Shown here piece after piece: positions 55,741 through 62,895 of a stretch of DNA of 64,000 bases. How positions within the stretch are numbered: the stretch's first letter is position 1; every line of letters starts with the position of its first letter. Source of the DNA: Jeotgalicoccus psychrophilus DSM 19085. Its GTDB lineage: Bacteria; Bacillota; Bacilli; Staphylococcales; Salinicoccaceae. The stretch lies in the NCBI RefSeq assembly GCF_000425845.1, contig NZ_AUEF01000007.1, forward strand, positions 62,001 through 126,000. The letters run 5' to 3'. The notes beneath the pieces are model-generated. The model did no database searches. It saw only the letters and a list, made by a program, of their open reading frames with translations, and had not been told where the DNA came from. The position numbers were made by a program, and so were the translations under genes.

Positions 55741-56859
55741 ATGAAGATAATTTTGTCAGTATTGTTATTTTTAAATATTTTCTCAGGTTCTGATGATGAA
55801 CCGCTTGAAGCGCATGCAAAAGAATTTAACCATATTGATAAGGAGCAGTTCTACGATAACCTGAGTCAGTATCTGGACAGTTCATTTACTTTTGCTGCAA
55901 CGGGAGACATTTTAATTCACGATTATTTATATGAAGATGTGAGGACAGAAGAAGGATACGATTTCACGTCGCGTGTTGAAAGTGTTGCGCCTTACCTGCA
56001 GCAGCAGGATCTCGTATTTATGAATCAGGAAACCCCAATCGGCGGTGAAGAACTTGGTTTAAGCGGCTATCCGACGTTTAATGCACCGGAAGAGGTTGCA
56101 GATTTACTGAGTTACTTTGATGCGGATATTGTGAACTTTGCAAATAACCACACGCTCGACCGCAGTGCAGAAGGTGTGCTTGCAACAGCTGAAAACTTAA
56201 CTGAACGCGGTATTGATTACGTTGGAGCAAACGTCAGCCAGGAAGATATGGAGCGCGACAGAATATTTACGGTGAACGGGATTGATGTCGGTTTCTTAGC
56301 TTATACATATGGAACGAACGGTATTCCGGTGCCTGAAGGGCAGGAATACTTAGTGAATATAATCGATATGCCGAGAATTTTATCGGATATTGAAGCGCTG
56401 AGAGAGAAAGTGGATGTGCTGATTGTCAGTTATCATCAGGGTGTGGAGTACGATGATTTCCCGCGTGAAGAACATGTACCTGAATACCGTACGATGGCAG
56501 AAGCGGGTGCTGATATTATTGTAGGCTCACATCCGCACACACTGCAGCCGATTGAACATTATGAAAGACGAGACGGTTCTGAAGCCGTTATCGCATATTC
56601 GATGTCGAACTTCTTAAGTGCGCAGCAGTCATTGAATACGCGCCTCGGCGGTATTTTGGAAGTAAATGTTGAACAGTCCGGCGGTGAAACTGACATCGGA
56701 GCGGTGCGCTTTATGCCGACATACGTCGACAGCAATGAGTACGAAGATTTTTATCTTCATCCTTTAGCCGATATGGGAATGGATGATGTGTACGGTGATG
56801 TCGAAGAGCATATGACATCATACAGTGATCAGGTCGACTTCGTACCGTACTTAGATTAA
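55741..56859 (+). CDS. CapA-like polyglutamate synthesis protein (metallophosphatase fold)
   Basis: A 372-residue PGA_cap domain protein: ATGDILIHDYLY, VFMNQETPIGG, FANNHTLDR, YHQGVEY and GSHPHTLQPIE are the metallophosphatase-like motifs of CapA. A short N-terminal hydrophobic segment acts as signal or anchor. CapA proteins take part in poly-gamma-glutamate capsules; no capBCE genes are near, so the role may differ. The ATG at 55741 follows GGGGTGAAT. Confidence 0.85.
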   Translation: MKIILSVLLFLNIFSGSDDEPLEAHAKEFNHIDKEQFYDNLSQYLDSSFTFAATGDILIHDYLYEDVRTEEGYDFTSRVESVAPYLQQQDLVFMNQETPIGGEELGLSGYPTFNAPEEVADLLSYFDADIVNFANNHTLDRSAEGVLATAENLTERGIDYVGANVSQEDMERDRIFTVNGIDVGFLAYTYGTNGIPVPEGQEYLVNIIDMPRILSDIEALREKVDVLIVSYHQGVEYDDFPREEHVPEYRTMAEAGADIIVGSHPHTLQPIEHYERRDGSEAVIAYSMSNFLSAQQSLNTRLGGILEVNVEQSGGETDIGAVRFMPTYVDSNEYEDFYLHPLADMGMDDVYGDVEEHMTSYSDQVDFVPYLD

Positions 56860-57038
56860 TAATCTTCAGGCTCTTCTTTTTTAATAATTGACATAATCGA
56901 TGCAGCACCGAGAACGAGCAGCAGGATGATTAGCGGAATATTCCATGAAGGACCGAGAAAATCCTGTGAGAAATAATAAATTGCACCCAATGCAATAACG
57001 ATTAATATAATATTTAACCCTTTACTGATTTTAAACAT
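56856..57038 (-). CDS. Small membrane protein (60 residues)
   Basis: A short protein with two helices (about 8-24 and 31-50) and a charged end (KKEEPEDY). The ATG at 57038 follows GAGGTG. Its stop overlaps the capA-like gene's stop by three bases in a convergent layout. No family recognised. Confidence 0.6.
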   Translation of the reverse strand: MFKISKGLNIILIVIALGAIYYFSQDFLGPSWNIPLIILLLVLGAASIMSIIKKEEPEDY

Positions 57039-57118
57039 AACTGTCACCTCAAAATGTTTGTTTTCTTTAATTTATAGTATCATAATGGTAGCAGAAAAGT
57101 ATTTGAGGAGAGATTTAA

Positions 57119-57424
57119 ATGAACTATTTGATGAGTATTCAGGTTTTACCGTACCATCCGGGCGACGCTAAATTGTATTCGCATACGACAGGTGCAATTG
57201 AACTGATTGAGAGCTGCGGTTTAACGCATTTTGTCGGCCCGCAGGAAACGACAGTTGAGGGCAGTCTGGATGAACTGTTTAACTTAGTTAAAAAGATTAA
57301 TGCCCATTTATCAAACGAAGGCTGCGAGCATGTAACGACGAATATTAAACTCGTACAGTCAAAAGAAGAAAACAGCATTAAAGATCTTTTACAAGATTAC
57401 TATGAATTTGAAGATGATGAGTAG
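57119..57424 (+). CDS. Thiamine-binding-like protein (MTH1187/DUF77 family)
   Basis: A 101-residue DUF77 protein with MSIQVLPYHPG, SHTTGAIELIESCG and THFVGPQETTVEG; family structures bind thiamine-like or other small ligands at subunit interfaces. Single gene behind GAGGAGAG with its own terminator. Confidence 0.85.
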   Translation: MNYLMSIQVLPYHPGDAKLYSHTTGAIELIESCGLTHFVGPQETTVEGSLDELFNLVKKINAHLSNEGCEHVTTNIKLVQSKEENSIKDLLQDYYEFEDDE

Positions 57425-57450
57425 GAAGAGCAAATACGCTCTTCTTTTTT
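57425..57450 (+). terminator. Terminator of the thiamine-binding-like gene
   Basis: GAAGAGC (57425-57431) pairs with GCTCTTC (57438-57444) and six T residues follow. Confidence 0.88.
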
Positions 57451-57492
57451 GTTATAATTATGCTAAGAAAAAATTAAAAGCAAGGTGATGTC

Positions 57493-57819
57493 ATGGGAGA
57501 GTGTCCGTACTGCAAACATCAATGGACATACAAGGAAAAAGTGCTCGGCTATGCGCTTAAACCGCGGACGCGAATTAAGTGTCCAAACTGCAAAGAATAT
57601 TTGGAACCGTCCACATTATCGATAATATATGACTATATTGCGATACTCAGTGTGGCATTGTTTATCTTTATATTAATTCCGATTATGAGCTGGCCGGTAG
57701 TGCCGTCACTATTAATCAGTTTTATTATGTTTCTGCTGTATTTACTTTTATTCCAGCCGCTGACGGTACGTTTTAAACGATATGATTACAATATAAAAGA
57801 TAAACCAAGGGGGAAATAA
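57493..57819 (+). CDS. CXXC-20-CXXC zinc-ribbon membrane protein (TIGR04104 type)
   Basis: A 108-residue protein with CPYC near the start and CPNC about 25 residues later, then two helices (about 48-70 and 75-92). The pair of Cys motifs matches the CXXC-20-CXXC family common in staphylococci; function unknown. It starts the operon leading to the iron alcohol dehydrogenase, whose TTG lies directly after this gene's stop. Confidence 0.85.
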   Translation: MGECPYCKHQWTYKEKVLGYALKPRTRIKCPNCKEYLEPSTLSIIYDYIAILSVALFIFILIPIMSWPVVPSLLISFIMFLLYLLLFQPLTVRFKRYDYNIKDKPRGK

Positions 57820-57820
57820 T

Positions 57821-58927
57821 TTGTTTACTTTTAATAATCCAACAGCAGTGCATTTCGGTGCGGGAGTGCTGCAGACGATAGATACAGTTTTAGAAGAGTA
57901 CGGTTATCAGTCGTATGTTGTCATTGCATCAAACTCACAGGTGAAAAACGGTATTGCTGAACTGCTGAAATCGCTGCTGCCGGGTCAAATCAAGGCAGTT
58001 GTATCAAATATTGAAGAAAATCCGACTGTCGGCAACGTCGATGATATTATCAATGCTGCAATTGAACATGATGCTGATGCGCTGATTGCAGTAGGAGGCG
58101 GCTCAACGATGGATGCTGCGAAAGCGGCAGCTGCTGCAGTCGTTAAAAATGTCGATGCGAGAACGATTATTCAGGATAAAAACATTACTGAAGCACTGCC
58201 GATTATCGCACTGCCTTCAACGAGCGGGTCAGCTTCTGAAGTGACACCATTCAGTGTAATAAGCGATAAGGAACAAGGAATTAAAACGTCGATTAACGGT
58301 AAAGTTCTTTATCCTAAAATTGCACTTGTCGATCCCGAGCTTACATATACATGTCCGCCGGCTGTGACAGCAATTTCAGGTATCGATGTAATCTGTCATG
58401 CGCTGGACTCAATCGGTTCAGTGAATAATAATCCGATTTCTGACGGACTGGCAGTGACAGCACTGAAGCTTGCATTTGATAATCTGGAGCTTGCTTATAA
58501 CGAGGGCACAAACGCTGAAGCACGTTCTAATATGGCGCTTGCGAGCACGACTGCAGGTATCGGCTTCAGCCAGACTGCAACGAGCGGTTCTCACGCGATG
58601 AGCTACTATTTAACTTCGGAATTTGGTATTCCTCACGCTGAAGCTTGTGCTTTCAGTCTGGATCAATGGATTCTATGCAATGCGAAAGTGGACCCGAGAC
58701 TCGATAAAGTGAGTGTTCAGCTTGGTTTTGAAAACACTGAAGCGTTAGCGAAGGAACTAAACGGCTTGAAAAAACGTCTTGGTCTCTGCATGACATTTGA
58801 GGAACTCGGCATCGACCGTAAACATATTCCGGAGATTGCACGCCGGACAATGGCAGCCGGGAATTATAAAAATAATCTGGCTCAATTATCCGAAGATGAA
58901 ATTATCCGGATGCTGGAAACGAAGTAA
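57821..58927 (+). CDS. Iron-containing alcohol dehydrogenase family protein
   Basis: A 368-residue group III (Fe) dehydrogenase. The NAD-binding loop AVGGGSTMDAAKA and PSTSGSASEVTPFSVI precede the metal ligands Asp in SGIDVICHALDS, His in the same stretch, His in GSHAMSYYL and His in GIPHAEAC. The natural substrate is unknown; relatives include 1,3-propanediol, lactaldehyde and phosphonoacetaldehyde reductases. TTG at 57821 behind AAGGGGGAAAT is the only well-placed start. Confidence 0.88.
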   Translation: MFTFNNPTAVHFGAGVLQTIDTVLEEYGYQSYVVIASNSQVKNGIAELLKSLLPGQIKAVVSNIEENPTVGNVDDIINAAIEHDADALIAVGGGSTMDAAKAAAAAVVKNVDARTIIQDKNITEALPIIALPSTSGSASEVTPFSVISDKEQGIKTSINGKVLYPKIALVDPELTYTCPPAVTAISGIDVICHALDSIGSVNNNPISDGLAVTALKLAFDNLELAYNEGTNAEARSNMALASTTAGIGFSQTATSGSHAMSYYLTSEFGIPHAEACAFSLDQWILCNAKVDPRLDKVSVQLGFENTEALAKELNGLKKRLGLCMTFEELGIDRKHIPEIARRTMAAGNYKNNLAQLSEDEIIRMLETK

Positions 58928-58946
58928 ACAGACGGAGGATTTAATT

Positions 58947-59357
58947 ATGTCGAAGGAAAAAATACGCGTCGTCGGTGCAGTAATAGAAGACGATAATAAT
59001 AATATATTGTGTGCACAACGGCCTGAAGGTAAAAACTTAGCATTAAAATGGGAATTTCCCGGCGGAAAAATAGAAGCTGATGAAACACCTGTTGAGGCTT
59101 TAAAGCGTGAACTGATTGAAGAAATGACTCTCGATATCAGTATTGGTGAAAAAATTACGACGACAGAATATGAATACGATTTTGGCATTGTTGAACTGAC
59201 GACATACTATGCTAAAATACTTGCGGGTGAAATTCAGCTGCTTGAACATATTCAAATGAAATGGATAAATCCTTTGGAAATTGAAAAATTAGACTGGGCA
59301 CCTGCAGATATTCCCGCAATTGAGATTATAAAACAAAAAAGTGGGAATAGAGTATAG
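58947..59357 (+). CDS. Nudix hydrolase (MutT-like)
   Basis: A 136-residue Nudix protein resembling MutT: WEFPGGKIEADETPVEALKR followed by ELIEEMTLDI is the Nudix box. It probably cleans oxidised nucleotides such as 8-oxo-dGTP. The ATG at 58947 follows GACGGAGGA; the longer upstream frame runs through the dehydrogenase gene. Probably co-transcribed with its neighbours. Confidence 0.88.
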   Translation: MSKEKIRVVGAVIEDDNNNILCAQRPEGKNLALKWEFPGGKIEADETPVEALKRELIEEMTLDISIGEKITTTEYEYDFGIVELTTYYAKILAGEIQLLEHIQMKWINPLEIEKLDWAPADIPAIEIIKQKSGNRV

Positions 59358-59383
59358 AAGTGTTAATTAAGGGGGGGATCGCT

Positions 59384-59554
59384 GTGGATCTTATTAAGGG
59401 ATTATTAGGATTTTTATTTAAAACGTTCGTAGTCTTATTTGCATTAACTGCTGTAGCAGCAGTCGTATTAGCATTTATACTTAAAAAAGATGTGGATGAA
59501 ATCCGCGAGTTTACGGAAAATATTAAACACGATTTATATCGCGGTAAAGAGTAA
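59384..59554 (+). CDS. Small single-helix membrane protein (56 residues)
   Basis: A short protein beginning with GTG behind a very strong AAGGGGGGG ribosome binding site. One helix (about 5-33) is followed by a charged cytoplasmic tail (KKDVDEIREFTENIKHDL). No family recognised. It ends at a terminator shared with znuA. Confidence 0.65.
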   Translation: MDLIKGLLGFLFKTFVVLFALTAVAAVVLAFILKKDVDEIREFTENIKHDLYRGKE

Positions 59555-59556
59555 AT

Positions 59557-59595
59557 AAAAAATCTCCTGAGAATATTTTCTCAGGAGATTTTTTA
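59557..59595. terminator. Bidirectional terminator
   Basis: A perfect 18-base stem (59557-59574 with 59577-59594), with AATCTCCTGAGAA as core, carries A- and T-runs on both sides. It ends both the 56-residue protein operon and the convergent znuA, whose stop lies inside the stem. Confidence 0.92.
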
Positions 59596-60534
59596 TTTAC
59601 TGTTGAGTGCTTTATCGAGTGTTTCGATATTTTTTTTCATCATCGACTGGTAAGTCGAATCTTCAGGATCATCCTGTGACAGCGACTCCAGATTATTGAA
59701 GTAGAGCGGTTCAGTATTCGTTTCCTCGCGGATGACATCTGTAACAGATGATGAAACATTAGGCTCATAAAGAATATAAGGAATATTTTGTGCTTCAATA
59801 TTTTCGATAATCTCGGTCAGTTCCTGCTGTGACGGTTCCTGGTTGGACAGTCCGCTGATGCCGATCTGATGGAAACCGTACTGATGTGCTAAATATCCGA
59901 TGGATTCATGAGAAATATAAACATCAGTATTAACCGGATTTTCTGTAACGGCAAGGAGCTGTTCATCTATTTCTTCGATATCACTTTTCAGTACTTCAAA
60001 GTTTTCGTTATACATCTCGGCTGATTCAGGATTATGTTCAGCCAGTGAATTTTTAACTGCCTCTGCCATTTCTATAGCCAGATCCGGACTGAGCCAGATG
60101 TGGGGATCCATACTGCCCTGACCGTGGTCGTGAGCCTCTTCATCTTCACCGTGGTCATGCTCATGAGCGTGCTGGCTGTCGAGGAAAGCACCGGTGTCAA
60201 TGTCAGCTGCTGTTTCAACAATCTCAGTGTCGCCGTTTATTGTGTCGGCAATACTTGCTGCGACCGGGTCGAGCTCGTTCGATGTCGTCATAAATAAATC
60301 ACCGTCTGAGTAAGACATCATCTCTTTTTGAGTCGGTTCATAAGAGTGCATATCAACACCGGGCGGATAAATTGATTCTACATTAACAGTATCTCCGGCT
60401 ATCTGTTCAACGAAGCTGGTTAACGGAAAGACTGTCGTATATATAGTTAATTCACTGTCGCTTGTGCTGTTATCTTCATTGCTGCATGCGGTAAGTATTA
60501 ATAATAAAAGTAAAACGGGGAACAGTTTTTTCAT
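59593..60534 (-). CDS. znuA: Zinc-binding ABC transporter lipoprotein (ZnuA/AdcA-like)
   Basis: A 313-residue cluster-9 metal-binding lipoprotein with lipobox LTAC (Cys about residue 17). Zinc-type ligands are visible: DMHSYEP, DPHIWLSP and SHESIGYL, plus an acidic His-rich loop (HEHDHGEDEEAHDHG) typical of zinc-specific members. znuB and znuC are not adjacent. A perfect Zur box covers its apparent transcription start. The ATG at 60534 follows AGAGAGGA. Confidence 0.92.
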   Translation of the reverse strand: MKKLFPVLLLLLILTACSNEDNSTSDSELTIYTTVFPLTSFVEQIAGDTVNVESIYPPGVDMHSYEPTQKEMMSYSDGDLFMTTSNELDPVAASIADTINGDTEIVETAADIDTGAFLDSQHAHEHDHGEDEEAHDHGQGSMDPHIWLSPDLAIEMAEAVKNSLAEHNPESAEMYNENFEVLKSDIEEIDEQLLAVTENPVNTDVYISHESIGYLAHQYGFHQIGISGLSNQEPSQQELTEIIENIEAQNIPYILYEPNVSSSVTDVIREETNTEPLYFNNLESLSQDDPEDSTYQSMMKKNIETLDKALNSK

Positions 60535-60551
60535 AGGGGATCCTCTCTTTA

Positions 60552-60601
60552 TCGTAATCATTACGATTTAAAATTATATAGGAATATGCTGCAATGTGCA
60601 A
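60552..60601 (-). promoter_or_regulatory. Zur operator and znuA promoter
   Basis: TCGTAATCATTACGA (60552-60566) is a perfect palindrome and an exact match to the Bacillus/Staphylococcus Zur box. On the minus strand TATAAT (60573-60578) and TTGCAC (60596-60601) give -10 and -35 boxes, so the operator lies over the start point and would repress znuA when zinc is plentiful. Confidence 0.85.
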
Positions 60602-60627
60602 CTGTATATTTAAGAAATAAGAAAGAC

Positions 60628-60707
60628 TTGAAATTTTTCTGTTCTGCTAGTAAAATAGATAAGGTGATTTATAAAAATATATACCAATCATCTACCAAGT
60701 GGATGAT
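60628..60707 (+). promoter_or_regulatory. Promoter and structured leader of rpmG
   Basis: TTGAAA (60628-60633), a 17-base spacer and TAAAAT (60651-60656) give a start near 60663 and a leader of about 115 bases. In the leader ATCATCTAC / GTGGATGAT (60687-60707) form a nine-base stem with a three-base loop, and a 16-base palindrome TCAACTGGCCAGTTGA (60707-60722) follows directly. Confidence 0.6.
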
Positions 60708-60776
60708 CAACTGGCCAGTTGATTCGAGTATATTATCATTTAATATCGATTTAACTTAACGAAGGAGGCGACAGAA

Positions 60777-60926
60777 ATGAGAACAATCGTTACATTAGCT
60801 TGCACAGAATGCGGAGACCGCAACTACAGCACTAAGAAAAACAAAAGAAACAATCCAGAGCGTATCGAAATGATGAAATTCTGCCCTAGATTAAACAAGC
60901 ACACTCTACACCGTGAAACTAAATAA
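60777..60926 (+). CDS. rpmG: Ribosomal protein L33 (bL33)
   Basis: A 49-residue bL33 with strong ribosome binding site AAGGAGG. The sequence begins [20 protein letters not shown] and keeps Cys9, Cys12 and Cys36, but the position of the fourth zinc ligand (39) is Leu, so a complete zinc ribbon is not present. It resembles Bacillus RpmGB. Its gene lies between the Zur box of znuA and folD. The gene is too short for ordinary callers. Confidence 0.93.
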   Translation: MRTIVTLACTECGDRNYSTKKNKRNNPERIEMMKFCPRLNKHTLHRETK

Positions 60927-60935
60927 TTTCTTATC

Positions 60936-60965
60936 GCTATCATCTTCGGATGATAGCTTTTTTTT
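60936..60965 (+). terminator. Terminator of rpmG
   Basis: GCTATCATC (60936-60944) pairs with GATGATAGC (60949-60957) around a TTCG tetraloop, followed by eight T residues. Confidence 0.93.
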
Positions 60966-61034
60966 ATATTTGATTTAGTTATGTTATAATTGTCGATGGG
61001 TAATTAACCAGAAAAAGTAAGGAGAGTGCTTTTA

Positions 61035-61907
61035 ATGACAGTAGTTATGGACGGAAAAAAAGTAGCAGCACACTTATCTGAAGAAATTAAAAATGCTTTG
61101 GAAGTTTCTGAAGCTCACGGTATTAAACCAAAAGTTGCATTCGTCAGAATCGGCGACTTATCAGACTCGATTTCTTATGAAAATGCTGCAGTAAAACGTT
61201 TTGAAAAACTGGGTATGGACACAGCTCAATTTCATTTTCCGGAAGATGTATCGACAAAAGTATTTCTAACTAAATTCAGAGAAATAAACGAAGATTATTC
61301 AATTCACGGCATTCTGCTTCTGCAGCCGCTGCCAAAACATATCCCGATGAAACGTGTCGCGGAAATTATGAACTCGTTTAAAGATATAGACGGTATGAAA
61401 GCTTCGAACCTCGGCAAAGTGCTGACAAACGATCCTGACCGTCTGGAGCCGTGTACGCCGGCAGCAGTAATGAACATGCTCGATTTCTACGATATCGACT
61501 TAAAAGGTAAAAATGTTACAGTAGTCGGTGCAAGTGCAGTAGTTGGTAAACCATTGTCTCTGTTAATGATGAACAGAGAAGCAACGGTTACAACGTGTAA
61601 CTTATACACTGAAAATCTTGTGGATAAATGTAAAGATGCAGACGTGATTGTCAGTGCAGCAGGTGCAATTAATCTGATTGATGAAGAACACGTTAAAGAA
61701 GGCGCAATTGTTGTTGATGTCGGTATTAACTTTACTGATGAAGGTAAAATGGTCGGCGATGTAAACTACGAAGCTGTTAAAGATAAAACCTCGTTTATCA
61801 CACCAGTCCCAGGCGGAATTGGCGCAATTACAACGACAGTTCTTGCATATCATTTAGTGAAAGCGACAGAGCACCAGAAAGAACCGGTATTATTCTTAGA
61901 AAAATAA
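61035..61907 (+). CDS. Divergent FolD-like methylene-THF dehydrogenase/cyclohydrolase
   Basis: A 290-residue FolD-family protein. The fold is clear: SISYENAAVKRFEKLGM, LLLQPLPKHI, KDIDG, PCTPAAV, VVGASAVVGKPLSLL and TPVPGGIGAITT. However, the lysine four residues after the active-site Tyr48 (Y-x3-K) is Ala52, the GRS motif is GAS (Ala166), the CHSxT motif is CNLYT, and GPMT is GAIT. Without that Lys, cyclohydrolase activity is unlikely. It could be a dehydrogenase-only enzyme with changed cofactor preference, or something else. Staphylococcal folD normally precedes purE, which is not so here. Confidence 0.75.
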   Translation: MTVVMDGKKVAAHLSEEIKNALEVSEAHGIKPKVAFVRIGDLSDSISYENAAVKRFEKLGMDTAQFHFPEDVSTKVFLTKFREINEDYSIHGILLLQPLPKHIPMKRVAEIMNSFKDIDGMKASNLGKVLTNDPDRLEPCTPAAVMNMLDFYDIDLKGKNVTVVGASAVVGKPLSLLMMNREATVTTCNLYTENLVDKCKDADVIVSAAGAINLIDEEHVKEGAIVVDVGINFTDEGKMVGDVNYEAVKDKTSFITPVPGGIGAITTTVLAYHLVKATEHQKEPVLFLEK

Positions 61908-61916
61908 TATCAGCTG

Positions 61917-62303
61917 TCAGCTGGCAGATAATATATGAATATCCAATATATCGATAAACGGCACGAAGGTGAAATCTTCGGTCCCGTATATTTGACCAAT
62001 GAGCATCATGCTCCATTGGTCTATTTTTATAATATGGAGAGAAAGACTGAAGCGGCTGCCATCGTAATAATAAGAAACTCTGACGGGAAGTTTTTCATCA
62101 GCAGCACGTTTTAAAGTATATTCAAGCTCGTCCAGCCGGTCATCAGATAATTCAGGACGTTTAATTTTCTTCTGATTATCCATCAGATTGCCGACATTTT
62201 CAAACTGCTCAGGCATCGTTGCAAAAGGCGCCCACTTCACCATGCCGCGACCTTCAGGAATATTTGAATGTAAATTTTCGGAAGGATTACCGCGATCATT
62301 CAT
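61917..62303 (-). CDS. YolD-like family protein
   Basis: A 128-residue YolD-like protein with MVKWAPFATMPEQFENVGNL, the hallmark. Such proteins are usually encoded with a Y-family DNA polymerase (UvrX/ImpB type) in SOS-controlled operons. Here no polymerase gene is adjacent. ATG at 62303 follows AAGAAGGAG. Its promoter carries a LexA box. Confidence 0.85.
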   Translation of the reverse strand: MNDRGNPSENLHSNIPEGRGMVKWAPFATMPEQFENVGNLMDNQKKIKRPELSDDRLDELEYTLKRAADEKLPVRVSYYYDGSRFSLSLHIIKIDQWSMMLIGQIYGTEDFTFVPFIDILDIHILSAS

Positions 62304-62336
62304 AATAAACTCCTTCTTTCTTAACACTTAATAATC

Positions 62337-62365
62337 ATTATACGAACATATGTTCTATTTTTCAA
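62337..62365 (-). promoter_or_regulatory. LexA box within the YolD promoter
   Basis: On the minus strand TTGAAA (62360-62365) and TATAAT (62337-62342) are separated by 17 bases. CGAACATATGTTCT (62343-62356) lies exactly in that spacer and matches the Bacillota LexA/SOS box CGAAC-N4-GTTCG except for the last base. Confidence 0.8.
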
Positions 62366-62419
62366 GGCGGATATTTATGTTAAGTTATAGAGGATATAAA
62401 AAGCGAACGGGGAAATGAG

Positions 62420-62704
62420 ATGAGAAAGAAAATAGTATGGGGCATTATTACGGCAATTGTACTTGCTGTTCTGGTACTTCCATTAGTAGATAAAACAAGC
62501 GGTACAACACGGGTTATTGTCGATCATACAAGCGGCGTAATAGTTGCTCCGGTATGTTATGATCAGGCGGATTTAACGAACTGGATAGATGAAATGTCAT
62601 TCAGCAATGCACTGAACGAACTGCAATATAAAGTGAGAGATGACTGTTCAAAGAAACATTTGCAGGAAGGCAAAACGAGCGTACTCATGAGAATATTCGA
62701 ATAG
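62420..62704 (+). CDS. Small anchored or secreted protein of unknown function
   Basis: A 94-residue protein with an N-terminal signal-anchor segment (about 5-24), then a soluble part with two cysteines (VCYDQ, DDCSK) that could form a disulphide. The ribosome binding site GGGGAAATGAG precedes the ATG. It is divergent from the YolD-like gene and could share its SOS control, but no separate box is seen. I do not recognise the family. Confidence 0.6.
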   Translation: MRKKIVWGIITAIVLAVLVLPLVDKTSGTTRVIVDHTSGVIVAPVCYDQADLTNWIDEMSFSNALNELQYKVRDDCSKKHLQEGKTSVLMRIFE

Positions 62705-62710
62705 ATAAAT

Positions 62711-62742
62711 AAAACCGAGGCCGATATGGTTTCGGTTTTTTT
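62711..62742 (+). terminator. Terminator before the NERD gene
   Basis: AAAACCGA (62711-62718) pairs with TCGGTTTT (62732-62739) followed by T residues. Confidence 0.85.
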
Positions 62743-62822
62743 GTTGAGTTGGAATAAAATGTTAAAAACAGAGAGGTTCGTGTAATAAGTAAACCAGTTT
62801 TGCTATTTTTGTGTTTAAGTAA

Positions 62823-62886
62823 CTTTTTTAAAAGGAAATCGCTGTTTTCCCGTATATATAGGGTAGAAGGATCTTTTTTAAAAGGA
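62823..62886 (+). repeat. Direct repeat of 14 bases upstream of the NERD gene
   Basis: CTTTTTTAAAAGGA occurs at 62823-62836 and 62873-62886, exactly 50 bases apart. The second copy includes the gene's ribosome binding site, so the first resembles a duplicated one without a following gene. The rest of the gap (62743-62895) contains no gene. Confidence 0.45.
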
Positions 62887-62895
62887 GGAAACTGA

